From: Candidatus Gastranaerophilales bacterium | GTDB lineage: Bacteria; Cyanobacteriota; Vampirovibrionia; Gastranaerophilales; Gastranaerophilaceae | DNA length: 42,726 nt | Reading direction: 5' to 3' | Assembly: GCA_944322845.1 (NCBI GenBank) | Contig: CALUQE010000019.1 | Span: 1 to 42,726 of the forward strand | Shown: piece after piece, positions 35,452-42,726 of the stretch | Layout: each line of letters starts with the position of its first letter | Numbering within the stretch: the stretch's first letter is position 1 | Notes under the pieces: model-generated | Told to the model about the DNA's origin: nothing | Database searches by the model: none | What the model saw: the letters and a program-made list of their open reading frames with translations, nothing else | Program-made: the position numbers and the translations under genes

Positions 35452-36252
35452 ATGAGAGTATACTATAAAGCGACATATACGTATAAAATATACAGAATGT
35501 TTGTTCAGGAACTTGAGAGTTTTGTTACAACTCTCGGTAATATTGCACTTCTAGGGCTTGAGTTTTTGAAAGGATTAAGACATTTTCCTACGACTTTCAA
35601 GTCAGTTATGTATCAGGCGTCAAGATTTGGTGTTTCGTCACTTCCGATTACACTCTCAATTGTCGGCATGACATCCATAATCATAGCCATGCAGGTTGCG
35701 GGAGAAATGGTCAAACAGGGGGCGGGAAATTACGTAGGTATGCTTGTCGCAATACTTATGGTAAGAGAAGAAGGCGTTATTATGGCAGGGTTTGCCATAA
35801 TTTCAATGATAGGATCTTCTCTGGCTTCAGAAATTGCTACTATGAAAGTAACTGAACAAATAGATGCAATAAGAGTTTTGAAAGTCAATCCGGTGCATTA
35901 CCTGTTTACACCGAGAATTATTGCCGGAACTCTTATGATGCCGCTTGTTGTAATTGTTGCTTCGGTTTTCGGAATATTAGGCGGTGCGGTTGCTTCTAAT
36001 CTGGTTTCAGGTTTGACTTACAAAGCTTATTTTGATTCTGTCTGGTTCGGTTTATATATGAAAGACTTAAATGTCTGTCTTCTAAAGTCTTTAACTTTCG
36101 GGTTTGTAATTTCGCTTATAAGCTGTGCCTGCGGAATGGAAGCAAAAGACGGTGCAAAAGGTGTTGGTGTTGCAACAACAAAGGCAGTTGTCTGGTCTTT
36201 TGTTTCGATAGTTGTATTAGATCTGCTGTTTGCAGCAATGTTTTTCTATTAG
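35452..36252 (+). CDS. mlaE: MlaE-family ABC permease
   Basis: About 266 residues from ATG 35452 (another Met at 35497 is possible). A MlaE/YrbE permease with about five membrane helices. Family marks: SLPITLSIVGMTSIIIAMQ, MVREEGVIMAGF, GSSLASEIATMKVTEQIDA (the ExxxM-type conserved loop) and VNPVHYLFTPRIIAG. With MlaF and MlaD it forms the inner-membrane complex that moves phospholipid between the membranes; in cyanobacteria and plastids the same module (TGD1-3) moves lipid inward. First gene of the operon. Confidence 0.95.
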   Translation: MRVYYKATYTYKIYRMFVQELESFVTTLGNIALLGLEFLKGLRHFPTTFKSVMYQASRFGVSSLPITLSIVGMTSIIIAMQVAGEMVKQGAGNYVGMLVAILMVREEGVIMAGFAIISMIGSSLASEIATMKVTEQIDAIRVLKVNPVHYLFTPRIIAGTLMMPLVVIVASVFGILGGAVASNLVSGLTYKAYFDSVWFGLYMKDLNVCLLKSLTFGFVISLISCACGMEAKDGAKGVGVATTKAVVWSFVSIVVLDLLFAAMFFY

Positions 36253-36407
36253 TTCAAGTCTCCTCTCCGGGGAGCGTTAGCGGAAAGCGGAGAGGGAAGA
36301 ATTTCTTAATGAACGTTAGTGAATTTAGAAATTCGAGTGAGGGAATATTTATCACCCATCCCGACCTTCCCTCACAAGGTAAGGGGACTAGGCAAAAAGG
36401 AAACAAT
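36253..36407 (+). repeat. Hairpin-rich insert inside the mla operon
   Basis: 155 non-coding bases split mlaE from mlaF. CCTCTCCG (36262-36269) pairs exactly with CGGAGAGG (36288-36295). GTGAGGGA (36337-36344) pairs with TCCCTCAC (36368-36375). The GC content and hairpin pairs suggest a REP-like repeat that landed between the genes. It may tune mlaF expression or RNA decay. Confidence 0.5.
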
Positions 36408-37127
36408 ATGGGAATTGAAGTAAAAAATCTGGTAAAATCATTTGATAAAAAAGTTATATTGGAGGATCTGTCGTTTAAAGTCGACGACGGAAAAATCCTT
36501 TCGATAATAGGTTTTAGCGGTTCCGGTAAAAGTACAGTACTGAAACTTATCAGCGGACTTATTGAAAAAGATTCCGGTGAGATTATAACTTCCGGCGGTG
36601 ATATTGCAATGGTTTTCCAGTATTCGGCACTTTTTGATTCGCTTAATGTCTTTGACAATATTTCTTTTGCACTTCAAGAAAGAAAAGATTTAAGAGGCAA
36701 GTATACAAGAAAAGAATTGGAAAAAATTGTTGCGGAAAAATTAGATCTTGTAGGCTTATCAGGAATAGAGGATAAATATCCTTCCGAGCTTTCGGGCGGT
36801 ATGCAAAAACGTGTAAGCTTTGCGCGCGCTATTGTAACCGAGCCTAAAATTATTCTGTACGATGAGCCGACCGCAGGATTAGATCCAATATCATCTACAC
36901 TTATTGAAGATTATATAGTAAGATTAAAAAATGAAACGAATGCCGCTTCTATTGTTGTAACCCACCAGATGTCAACCATTAGAAGGACTGCTGATTCGGT
37001 ATTAATGTTATATAATGGACATGCGGTATTTGAGGGAACTCCTGATGAACTTATGGAGCAAAAAACTCCTTATACTAAACAGTTTGTAACGGCTTCAATA
37101 GAAGGTCCAATGAATATGAAGGGATGA
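36408..37127 (+). CDS. mlaF: MlaF-family ABC ATP-binding protein
   Basis: Starts at ATG 36408 (AAGGAAACAAT just before); an upstream Met at 36309 would translate the hairpin insert and is rejected. 239 residues. Walker A GFSGSGKST, Q-loop MVFQYSALFDS, signature LSGGMQKRV, Walker B IILYDEPTAGLDP and the switch His in VTHQMST are all present. It powers the lipid transporter of MlaE and MlaD. Confidence 0.96.
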   Translation: MGIEVKNLVKSFDKKVILEDLSFKVDDGKILSIIGFSGSGKSTVLKLISGLIEKDSGEIITSGGDIAMVFQYSALFDSLNVFDNISFALQERKDLRGKYTRKELEKIVAEKLDLVGLSGIEDKYPSELSGGMQKRVSFARAIVTEPKIILYDEPTAGLDPISSTLIEDYIVRLKNETNAASIVVTHQMSTIRRTADSVLMLYNGHAVFEGTPDELMEQKTPYTKQFVTASIEGPMNMKG

Positions 37128-37182
37128 AAAGAGTTTAGGAGAGGATAAGTTTAGGAGAGAATTACAGAGGAAATATAGAAAT
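37128..37182 (+). repeat. Purine-rich direct repeat before mlaD
   Basis: AGTTTAGGAGAG occurs at 37132-37143 and again at 37148-37159. Each copy contains a ribosome-site-like AGGAG, too far from the mlaD start (which uses GAGG at about 37167) to be its own site. Confidence 0.45.
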
Positions 37183-38538
37183 ATGAAAATGTCACCATCG
37201 TTTAAAGTAGGAATATTAACACTTGTAGCACTTGTAATACTTTTATTTACGGTTTTGTGGATAAAGGGGCGTTCTTTTTCTTCGGCAGAAAGAATAGAAG
37301 TGCATTTTAAAGACGTAAACGGTATGAGACCGGGCTCAGGTGTGCAGATGATGGGGCTTAGAGTCGGGCAGGTAGAAGAAATTACACCTGTTGTTAACGG
37401 TGAATCAAGCTATGTAAAAATGAAATTTGTTATAACGGAGCCCGGAATAACAATTCCTAAAGCTTCAATGCTTTCTATACAGCAGTCAGGCTTAATCGGC
37501 GAACAATTCTTAGAGATTACTCCGCCGAGAGTGCGTTCAGTTTATATTCCGGTTTTAAGCAAAGATTTATTGTCAAATAATACTCCCGTTGAAATTAAAC
37601 TTGATGATAAATATCACGATGTCGGCGTCGTTAAAAAGTCTCAAATTATGACTTCAAAACTTGTTCCGGATGAGTTAAAAGATTTTGTGAAAACGGATTT
37701 TGCTTACAAAGTTGACTATGTAGTAAACCTTCCGGGCCTAATTTTGCCTCACTTTATGACCGGTAAAATTGTTACGGAAAACGGGGTTAAGAAATTAAGA
37801 ATTGCGCCTCTTGATAATACGGCGCTTCCTTATCCTAACCAGACATCGCCTTATACAATAGTTGAGCCGATGAGAATTGCAGATTTTATGGACTTGCAGT
37901 ACAAGGCTGCAGAATCTCTTACCGAGACAAACAGAATTGTAAACGAACTCTTAAATGACAGTATGATTGCGGAATTAAGGCAGTCTGTTACTAACTTTAA
38001 AGAACTTACTGCTCAAGCTACATCAACTCTGGCTAAGACGGAAAAACTGGTTGAAACTTCAAGAAACGATATAGATGCAATGCTATGGATGCTTAGTGAT
38101 GTTTCTAATAACTTTAATAAACTTGCAACAAATATTAACGGTATAATCGGTGATGAGAAATTCAAGCCTATGATGTATGATACTGCTGATGCAATTACTA
38201 ATCTGTCAAAACAATTAACTCCGATTGTCGGAGCAATTGATGCGGAAGAGTTTGGCGAAGATTTGAATGCGGTTATGAAGAATTTGAACGAAATTTCAAC
38301 TTCTGTTAACGATATGACAAAAGACGAAAATCTTAAGACAAAAATTGAAACTTCAATTGATAATTTGAACGTTACAATGTGCGAAGTTTCAACCGCCTTA
38401 GAAACAATTAACGGTGAAGACGGTGATAAAGAAGGTTTGAAACAGATAGTTGAAGATACGTCTGCAACGGTTGCAAACCTTAAGAAATTCTCTGAAAAAT
38501 TGAACAAGAGATTTCTGTTGTTCAGGCTTATGTTTTAG
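37183..38538 (+). CDS. mlaD: MlaD-family MCE-domain lipid-binding protein
   Basis: A 451-residue protein anchored by one N-terminal helix (about residues 9-27). The MCE domain (about 32-120) reads IEVHFKDVNGMRPGSGVQMMGLRVGQVEEI ending SGLIGEQFLEITPP; MCE rings carry lipid in the periplasm. A long helical tail (about 240-440), rich in N, T, E and K, is much longer than in E. coli MlaD (about 180 residues in all) and resembles the PqiB/LetB or TGD2 style, perhaps a tunnel or coiled-coil span. It ends with a basic RFLLFRLMF. A good terminator follows. Confidence 0.93.
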   Translation: MKMSPSFKVGILTLVALVILLFTVLWIKGRSFSSAERIEVHFKDVNGMRPGSGVQMMGLRVGQVEEITPVVNGESSYVKMKFVITEPGITIPKASMLSIQQSGLIGEQFLEITPPRVRSVYIPVLSKDLLSNNTPVEIKLDDKYHDVGVVKKSQIMTSKLVPDELKDFVKTDFAYKVDYVVNLPGLILPHFMTGKIVTENGVKKLRIAPLDNTALPYPNQTSPYTIVEPMRIADFMDLQYKAAESLTETNRIVNELLNDSMIAELRQSVTNFKELTAQATSTLAKTEKLVETSRNDIDAMLWMLSDVSNNFNKLATNINGIIGDEKFKPMMYDTADAITNLSKQLTPIVGAIDAEEFGEDLNAVMKNLNEISTSVNDMTKDENLKTKIETSIDNLNVTMCEVSTALETINGEDGDKEGLKQIVEDTSATVANLKKFSEKLNKRFLLFRLMF

Positions 38539-38585
38539 GGAAAGGCGCTTTTAGGCGGACAAAAATAAAAAGTTTTGTAAAAAAT

Positions 38586-38612
38586 CCCTGTACAATTACT
38601 GTACAGGGGTTT
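38586..38612 (+). terminator. mla operon terminator
   Basis: CCCTGTAC (38586-38593) pairs with GTACAGGG (38601-38608), then a T-rich tail. Confidence 0.85.
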
Positions 38613-38635
38613 TGTTTATTGTAAAATACTTTTTG
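38605..38635 (+). promoter_or_regulatory. Shared ACAGGG..TTTTGTTTATTGTAAAAT leader element, copy 1
   Basis: The stretch ACAGGGGTTTTGTTTATTG then TAAAATACTTTTT here is almost repeated at 40853-40886 before the yjbQ gene (ACAGGGATTTTGTTTATTG then TAAAATGCTTTTA). The TAAAAT is a fair -10. Each follows a hairpin, so both look like terminator-plus-promoter joints. Confidence 0.4.
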
Positions 38636-38650
38636 GGAGATTTTAGTGTT

Positions 38651-39454
38651 ATGGTTAATAGTGCAGTAGAGTTTATTAAAGGAAAGATTGGCAATTTTAA
38701 GCCGGAAATCGGAATTATTCTCGGCTCAGGTCTTGGAGAACTTGCGGATGAATATTGCAAGATTGCGATTCCGTATTCTGAAATTCCGGGGTTTGAAGCT
38801 TCTACGATATCAGGGCATAAAAGCCGTCTGGTATTTGCGGAAATTAACGGTAAGAATGTTGTAATGATGCAGGGAAGATTCCATTTTTACGAAGGGCATC
38901 CGATACAAAAAGTGGTATTTCCTGTAAAAGTTATGAAAAAACTCGGAGTAGAAACTCTTATTGTTACTAATGCCGCAGGTGGAGTTAATCCTGACTTTAA
39001 GCCGGCTGACTTGATGATAATAACGGATCATATTAATCATATGGGAGTTAATCCTCTTATCGGTGCAAATGATGATGAAATGGGCGTTCGTTTCCCTGAT
39101 ATGAGCGAAGTTTATACAAAGAAATATGTTGAACTGGCTGAAAAAATCGGCAAAAATATCGGGCTTGATTTGAGAAAGGGTGTTTATATTGCGTTTACCG
39201 GGCCTTCATATGAAACTCCTGCGGAGGTTAAGATGGCAAGAATTCTCGGAGCAGATGCGGTTGGTATGTCAACTGTGCCGGAAGCTGTAACTGCCTGCTG
39301 GGCTGGAATGAAAGTTATAGGGCTGAGCTGCATTTGTAACTCTGCAGCCGGTGTATCTCCGGTCGGGCTTTCGCACGCTGATGTTATAAAAGCGGCAGGT
39401 GAAGCTAAGGATAAATTTAAAAAGCTTGTGAAAGAAATTGTTAAAAGTATGTAG
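38651..39454 (+). CDS. punA: Purine nucleoside phosphorylase
   Basis: I use ATG 38651 (267 residues), with GGGAGA 10 bases upstream; the TTG start 13 codons earlier lies in the leader. Family II/PNP motifs: IILGSGLGELAD (phosphate), FHFYEGHP, TNAAGGVNPDF, FTGPSYETPAEV and the VGMSTVPE loop with the SCICNSAAG end. It splits inosine or guanosine with phosphate to the base and ribose-1-phosphate (salvage). Single gene, cytoplasmic. Confidence 0.94.
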   Translation: MVNSAVEFIKGKIGNFKPEIGIILGSGLGELADEYCKIAIPYSEIPGFEASTISGHKSRLVFAEINGKNVVMMQGRFHFYEGHPIQKVVFPVKVMKKLGVETLIVTNAAGGVNPDFKPADLMIITDHINHMGVNPLIGANDDEMGVRFPDMSEVYTKKYVELAEKIGKNIGLDLRKGVYIAFTGPSYETPAEVKMARILGADAVGMSTVPEAVTACWAGMKVIGLSCICNSAAGVSPVGLSHADVIKAAGEAKDKFKKLVKEIVKSM

Positions 39455-39459
39455 TGGAG

Positions 39460-39539
39460 TACATTTGATATATTTGTTTTGAAACGATAGCGGGAGACGG
39501 AGTCGGGAGCGTGTTTGAGAAATAAATATATCAAATGTA
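39460..39539. repeat. 16-bp inverted repeat around a GC-rich core
   Basis: TACATTTGATATATTT (39460-39475) pairs exactly with 39524-39539. The core has GCGGGAGACGGAGTCGGGAGCG. This 80-base element sits between two genes. It is AT-rich at the ends and GC-rich inside, typical of a small mobile or REP-like unit. Confidence 0.6.
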
Positions 39540-39553
39540 TCGGAAAGCAAATT

Positions 39554-39799
39554 ATGCGTTTGGATAAATTTTTAAAAGTATCAAGATTAATAAAGCGAAG
39601 AACTGTAGCAAATACGGTTTCAGAGATGGGGCGTATTCTTGTTAACGGAAATGCCGCAAAGCCTGCAAAACAATTAAAAGTCGGCGATATTATAGAAATA
39701 GAGTATTCAAATAGGGTTGAAAAAGTTGAAGTCTTAATAATTCCGACAGGAAACGTAAGTGTACAGGAAGCCGGAAGTTTGTATAAAATGATTTCTTAA
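39554..39799 (+). CDS. S4-domain RNA-binding protein (RqcP/Hsp15-like)
   Basis: 81 residues from ATG 39554 (GGAAAG before it); an upstream Met at 39515 lies in the inverted repeat and is rejected. The whole protein is one S4 domain: MRLDKFLKVSRLIKRRTVAN, GRILVNGNAAKPAKQLKVGD, IIEIEY. Small free S4 proteins of this type (RqcP/YabO, Hsp15) bind the large ribosomal subunit with a stalled nascent chain and help C-terminal tailing in quality control. Which of them this matches is inference. Confidence 0.9.
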   Translation: MRLDKFLKVSRLIKRRTVANTVSEMGRILVNGNAAKPAKQLKVGDIIEIEYSNRVEKVEVLIIPTGNVSVQEAGSLYKMIS

Positions 39800-40932
39800 A
39801 TGTCAGGCAAAGCCTGCCCTACTACAAATTTTTAACAAGTTTCACGCCGCGAGCATGTTATGCGTAAGCATAACAATAGCGAGCGAAAGAGTGCAGGCTC
39901 CGCCTGCTACAGCCATTCAAACTATCGCTCGAAAGAGCGTTGAAAACAATCGCGGGGGTAAATGTATTGGGTTGATAGGTGTAACTACAAGCTTGAAAGT
40001 TTTTTGAAAAACTCTTTATTTCGCAACAAAAGAGAAAGAAAAGTACAAATAAATTATCTCTTCATTTTTTCTTCTTTAAAACAAAAGAAGAAAAAACGAA
40101 GCAAAAAAGAAGAAACTTTCATTGTTTACAATGCTCTTGCGAGCATAAAATCAAATGGATGTTGCGGGTGAACCCGCACTCTGCCCCTCGCTAAAAAACG
40201 CTCGGGAGGGCGCCGCCGCTGTCAGAACTAACAAATCCTCGCGCCGTGAGCGTGTTATGCGTTAGCATAACAATAGCGAGCGAAGAGTGCAGGCTCCGCC
40301 TGCTGCAGCCATTCAGTCCCACGCTCGTAAGAGCGTTGAAAACAACTGCGTTATTTCTCTTTCTTTTGGTACCTTTTCGGGGTAAATGTATTAGGTTTGT
40401 AGGTATGACTACAAGCTTGAAAGTTTTTTGAAAAACTCTTTATTTTCGCAACAAAAGAGAAAGAAAAGTACAACTAAATTATCTCTTCATTTTTTCTTCT
40501 TTAAAAACAAAAGAAGAAAAAACGAAGCAAAAAAGAAGAAATTTTGATTGTTTACGATGCTCTTACGAGCATAAAATCAAATGGCTGTTTGCGGGTAAAT
40601 CCGCACTCTGCCCCTCGCTAAGAAACGCTCGGGAAGGCTTTTCCGCTGTCACTTTAGAAAAATGTATGTTTTATAAAAAAGAATTGTAGGGTGCGCTCAC
40701 CAGCGCACCTATTCCATTGCGCCCCAAAAAGGTACGAAAATATGCACACCCTAATCTCTGCCGTTATTAGAAAAACAGAGTTTTTCTCTGGCTAAGCCTG
40801 ACCTAAATGATATATTAAAAGTTTAGTTTTGTAAAAATCTCTGTTTTTATGATGAACAGGGATTTTGTTTATTGTAAAATGCTTTTAAATAAATTGTGGA
40901 GTTTGTAGTCTAAGGTCAGTGAGGAGTAAAAA
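39800..40932. repeat. Gene-free stretch made of a tandem composite repeat
   Basis: No real gene. Two copies of a unit of about 380-410 bases (39844-40223 and 40242-40650) share most of their length in the same order: GTTATGC/GCATAAC palindrome, AATAGCGAGCGA, GTGCAGGCTCCGCCTGCT, GAGCGTTGAAAACAA, GGGGTAAATGTATT, ACTACAAGCTTGAAAG, a TTTTTCTTCTTT/AAAGAAGAAAAA hairpin, TGCTCTT(G/A)CGAGCAT and CTGCCCCTCGCTAA. Before copy 1 lies GGCAAAGCCTGCC. After copy 2 come GGTGCGCT/AGCGCACC (about 40692-40711) and other hairpins. Small frames within it are shadows. Confidence 0.75.
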
Positions 40933-41349
40933 ATGCCTGTAATTAATGAACATTTTACAATTAATACAAGGGGTAATAATGATATCATTAACATTACAAA
41001 ACATGTGCAAAATTGCGTATACCAGCACGAATTAAAAGACGGGCTTGTCTGTGTGTCTATTCAGGGGAGTACTTCAGCGGTTACGACGATAGAATATGAA
41101 GAGGGGCTGGTTAAGGATTTAAAAGAGGCTCTTGAAAGAATTGCACCGACAGGCGCAGAGTATCATCACGACGAAATCTGGCACGACGGAAACGGGTATG
41201 CACATGTAAGAGCCGCGATTATCGGAAGCTCCGTAAATATTGCACTCAAAGACGGACTTTTGAACCTCGGAACATGGCAGCAGGTTGTTTTGCTGGATTT
41301 TGATAACAAACAGCGCTCAAGAAATATAACTGTACAGATTGTGTACTAA
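40933..41349 (+). CDS. YjbQ/UPF0047-family protein (secondary thiamine-phosphate synthase-like)
   Basis: A 138-residue protein with the UPF0047 fold. Conserved marks: GLVCVSIQGSTSAVTTIEYEEG near the middle and YHHDEIWHDGNGYAHVRA with clustered histidines, then LGTWQQVVLLDFDN. Some members show weak thiamine-phosphate synthase activity, but the true role is unknown. Trimeric, cytoplasmic in the family. GAGGAG precedes the ATG. First of a unit with bioD and rsmD. Confidence 0.92.
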   Translation: MPVINEHFTINTRGNNDIINITKHVQNCVYQHELKDGLVCVSIQGSTSAVTTIEYEEGLVKDLKEALERIAPTGAEYHHDEIWHDGNGYAHVRAAIIGSSVNIALKDGLLNLGTWQQVVLLDFDNKQRSRNITVQIVY

Positions 41350-41366
41350 TATGTTAATATAGTTTT

Positions 41367-42080
41367 ATGTTAAATCTATATATCACATCATCAAACCGCA
41401 GAGAAGGAAAAACTTTTCTTGCTGCCGGATTAGCTGCTACAATGCAGAGTCTGGGATATTCTACAAGTGTTTATAAGCCGATTCAGACAAACGGGATTGA
41501 GCATAACGGCTTTATGCAATCTCCTGATTTGACGTATGTTAAGACGATTGATCCTTATATCAATACGCATTTTTCTTATTTGTATAAATCTGATATGGAA
41601 CCGTTAATTGCTTCCGAACTTGAAAATGAGCCTATTGATATCGAGCTTATTGCAAGAGAGTATCAGAGGATAGCAGCAACTTCTGATTGTACTATTATAG
41701 ACGGCGATTGCGGACTTTTGAGCCCGATTGCTCCTGCTGTTCAGACGGTTGATCTGGTTAAAAAATTACAGCTTCCGAGTGTGTTTGTTGTGACTCCGAG
41801 AGAAGATTCAATCAACGATACTTTGCTTTCGATTTATACTGCTCAGGAAAAAGGGCTTGAAATAAGAGGAGTTGTAATAAATAACATTAAAGAAGACTGC
41901 CCTAAAAACCTTTTGAATGCTATTCCAAGGGTAATTGAAGAGTATACAAATATTAAAATATTAGGTTTGATTTCCCATATAGACGGCAAGTTCTCGCCGG
42001 AGGACTTAATCACTAATGTCCTGAACGGTGTTGATATAGAGAGTCTTTTTAACGTAAAGATAGAGAAGCTGGAGCTATGA
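41367..42080 (+). CDS. bioD: Dethiobiotin synthetase
   Basis: A 237-residue P-loop protein of the BioD family. The start reads LYITSSNRREGKTFLAAGLA, with GKT keeping the lysine although the usual TDTxVGKT has changed to SSNRREGKT. KPIQTNG follows at the pelargonate site, then TIIDGDCGLLSPIAP and VVTPREDSINDTLLS. It closes the ureido ring of biotin. No other bio genes are here, and the changed loop leaves room for a related cobyrinate- or MobB-like function. The end overlaps rsmD (ATGA). Confidence 0.82.
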   Translation: MLNLYITSSNRREGKTFLAAGLAATMQSLGYSTSVYKPIQTNGIEHNGFMQSPDLTYVKTIDPYINTHFSYLYKSDMEPLIASELENEPIDIELIAREYQRIAATSDCTIIDGDCGLLSPIAPAVQTVDLVKKLQLPSVFVVTPREDSINDTLLSIYTAQEKGLEIRGVVINNIKEDCPKNLLNAIPRVIEEYTNIKILGLISHIDGKFSPEDLITNVLNGVDIESLFNVKIEKLEL

Positions 42081-42595
42081 TAATAACTGCCGGAATTTAT
42101 AAGGGGCGCAAAATTGCCGTACCTGATGAAAGTATTACAAGGCCGACGCTTTCCAAGGTAAGAATGGGGGTTTTTAATACTCTTTATTCTTTGATTGGTG
42201 ATTTTGAGGGCAAAACTTTTCTTGATGTTTTCGGCGGTTCCGGTGTAATGGGATTGGAGGCTTTATCCAGAGGGTTTGCCGGGGTAAAAGTTTTTGAGAA
42301 AAATCCGAAGGCTGCGGAGATTATTAAAAAGAATTACAAGCAGCTTGGATTAAAGCCGGATTTGTTGATAGGTGACAGTGAAAAGCTTATTAAAAAGCTT
42401 GAAGAGAGTTTCGACGTTGTATATATCGATCCGCCTTATATGAGTGATTTGTATGATAGGATTTTAAGGGATGTAAAAGGCGGAATTATTGTGGTTGAGG
42501 GGATAAAAGAGCTTGATTATCAGGGCTTAGAACTAATTAAGACCAAGAGCTACGGCGGAAAACTTGTAAGCTTTCTGAATTGCAGCGGGTGCTAA
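42077..42595 (+). CDS. rsmD: 16S rRNA (guanine966-N2)-methyltransferase
   Basis: A 172-residue Rossmann-fold methyltransferase. Motifs: AGIYKGRKIAVPDESITRPT and SKVRMGVFNTL at the RNA-side N-terminus, FLDVFGGSGVMGLEALSRG (SAM loop) and YIDPPYMSDLYD (catalytic DPPY). The call is firm; length is near the usual 180-200. It overlaps bioD by four bases, so the two are coupled. Confidence 0.95.
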   Translation: MIITAGIYKGRKIAVPDESITRPTLSKVRMGVFNTLYSLIGDFEGKTFLDVFGGSGVMGLEALSRGFAGVKVFEKNPKAAEIIKKNYKQLGLKPDLLIGDSEKLIKKLEESFDVVYIDPPYMSDLYDRILRDVKGGIIVVEGIKELDYQGLELIKTKSYGGKLVSFLNCSGC

Positions 42596-42610
42596 CATAG
42601 GACTTGTAAC

Positions 42611-42726
42611 GATTACGCCACGCCTGTAGTTCCTCTTACCAACCCAATACATTTACCCCAAAGATTACGCCAAGCTTGTAGTCTCTCTCATCAACCCAAT
42701 ACCATTTACCCCAAAGATTACGCCAA
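42611..42726. repeat. 52-53-bp tandem repeat at the window end
   Basis: GATTACGCCA starts at 42611, 42663 and 42716, giving units of 52 and 53 bases. Each holds CTGTAGT or TTGTAGT, then (T/C)CAACCCAATAC and ATTTACCCCAAA. The reverse complement of this core appears inside both composite repeats (39957 and 40380: GGGGTAAATGTATT). So it belongs to the same interspersed family. Confidence 0.75.

Noticed and set aside
39962..40431. Small plus-strand frames in the composite repeat (39962-40171, 40246-40431)
   Set aside because: The two repeat copies do not keep the same frame, and the text follows the hairpins, so no protein is under selection.
39844..40650. CRISPR array
   Set aside because: There are only two long units, each with internal hairpins, no short direct repeats with unique spacers, and no cas genes.

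Overview
The window most likely comes from a gut-type, non-photosynthetic relative of cyanobacteria (Melainabacteria/Vampirovibrionia, order Gastranaerophilales). The best single marker is the response regulator at 12148-12936, whose receiver domain reads like cyanobacterial RpaB (Ycf27). The rest agrees: AT-rich DNA, a two-membrane envelope (Mla lipid-transport operon, autotransporter-type adhesin, OmpH remnant), flagella (flagellin and a giant FliD) and anaerobe-type redox genes (rubrerythrin, Fe-S flavoprotein). This placement is inference from the sequence alone.

Layout. 1-1100 is a graveyard of broken genes (OmpH/Skp remnant, MFS transporter tail). 1117-2872 holds a cysteine-cluster protein and a two-gene unit of unknown function. 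2985-8249 is a 1754-residue adhesin with chlamydial Pmp-like GGA(I/L) motifs. Then come rubrerythrin, flagellin with a textbook sigma-28 promoter, glutaredoxin, panD and rpaB. 13035-13880 is a small tRNA-His-associated insertion flanked by a 22-bp repeat of the tRNA 3' end; inside it I read a 26-residue hydrophobic peptide gene with a convergent antisense RNA, which has the layout of a type I toxin-antitoxin locus. A TPR lipoprotein-like or periplasmic protein, tRNA-Thr with a damaged second 3' end, an Lrp/aminotransferase operon, NAD-type isocitrate dehydrogenase, a TSCPD protein, pyrG and gatC follow. Between gatC and fliD lie two 28-bp sites in opposite orientation that enclose a promoter. 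fliD is about 2,675 codons long, carries about 20 Flagellin_IN-like repeats and is split by one in-frame TGA. The right part holds mtaB, manC, the mlaEFD operon, a purine nucleoside phosphorylase, an S4-domain protein, about 0.8 kb of duplicated intergenic repeat, and yjbQ-bioD-rsmD.

How it fits together. Flagellin and the FliD cap are both in the window and look unusual (cysteine-containing flagellin; giant cap). The envelope genes (adhesin, Mla) suggest a surface-active commensal. Intergenic DNA is rich in hairpins, REP-like elements and damaged tRNA ends, which suggests repeated integration and repeat spread. Four unrelated small proteins share a short N-terminal tag (M-K/R-I-N ... S/N-F-x-G), which may be a lineage-specific sorting signal.
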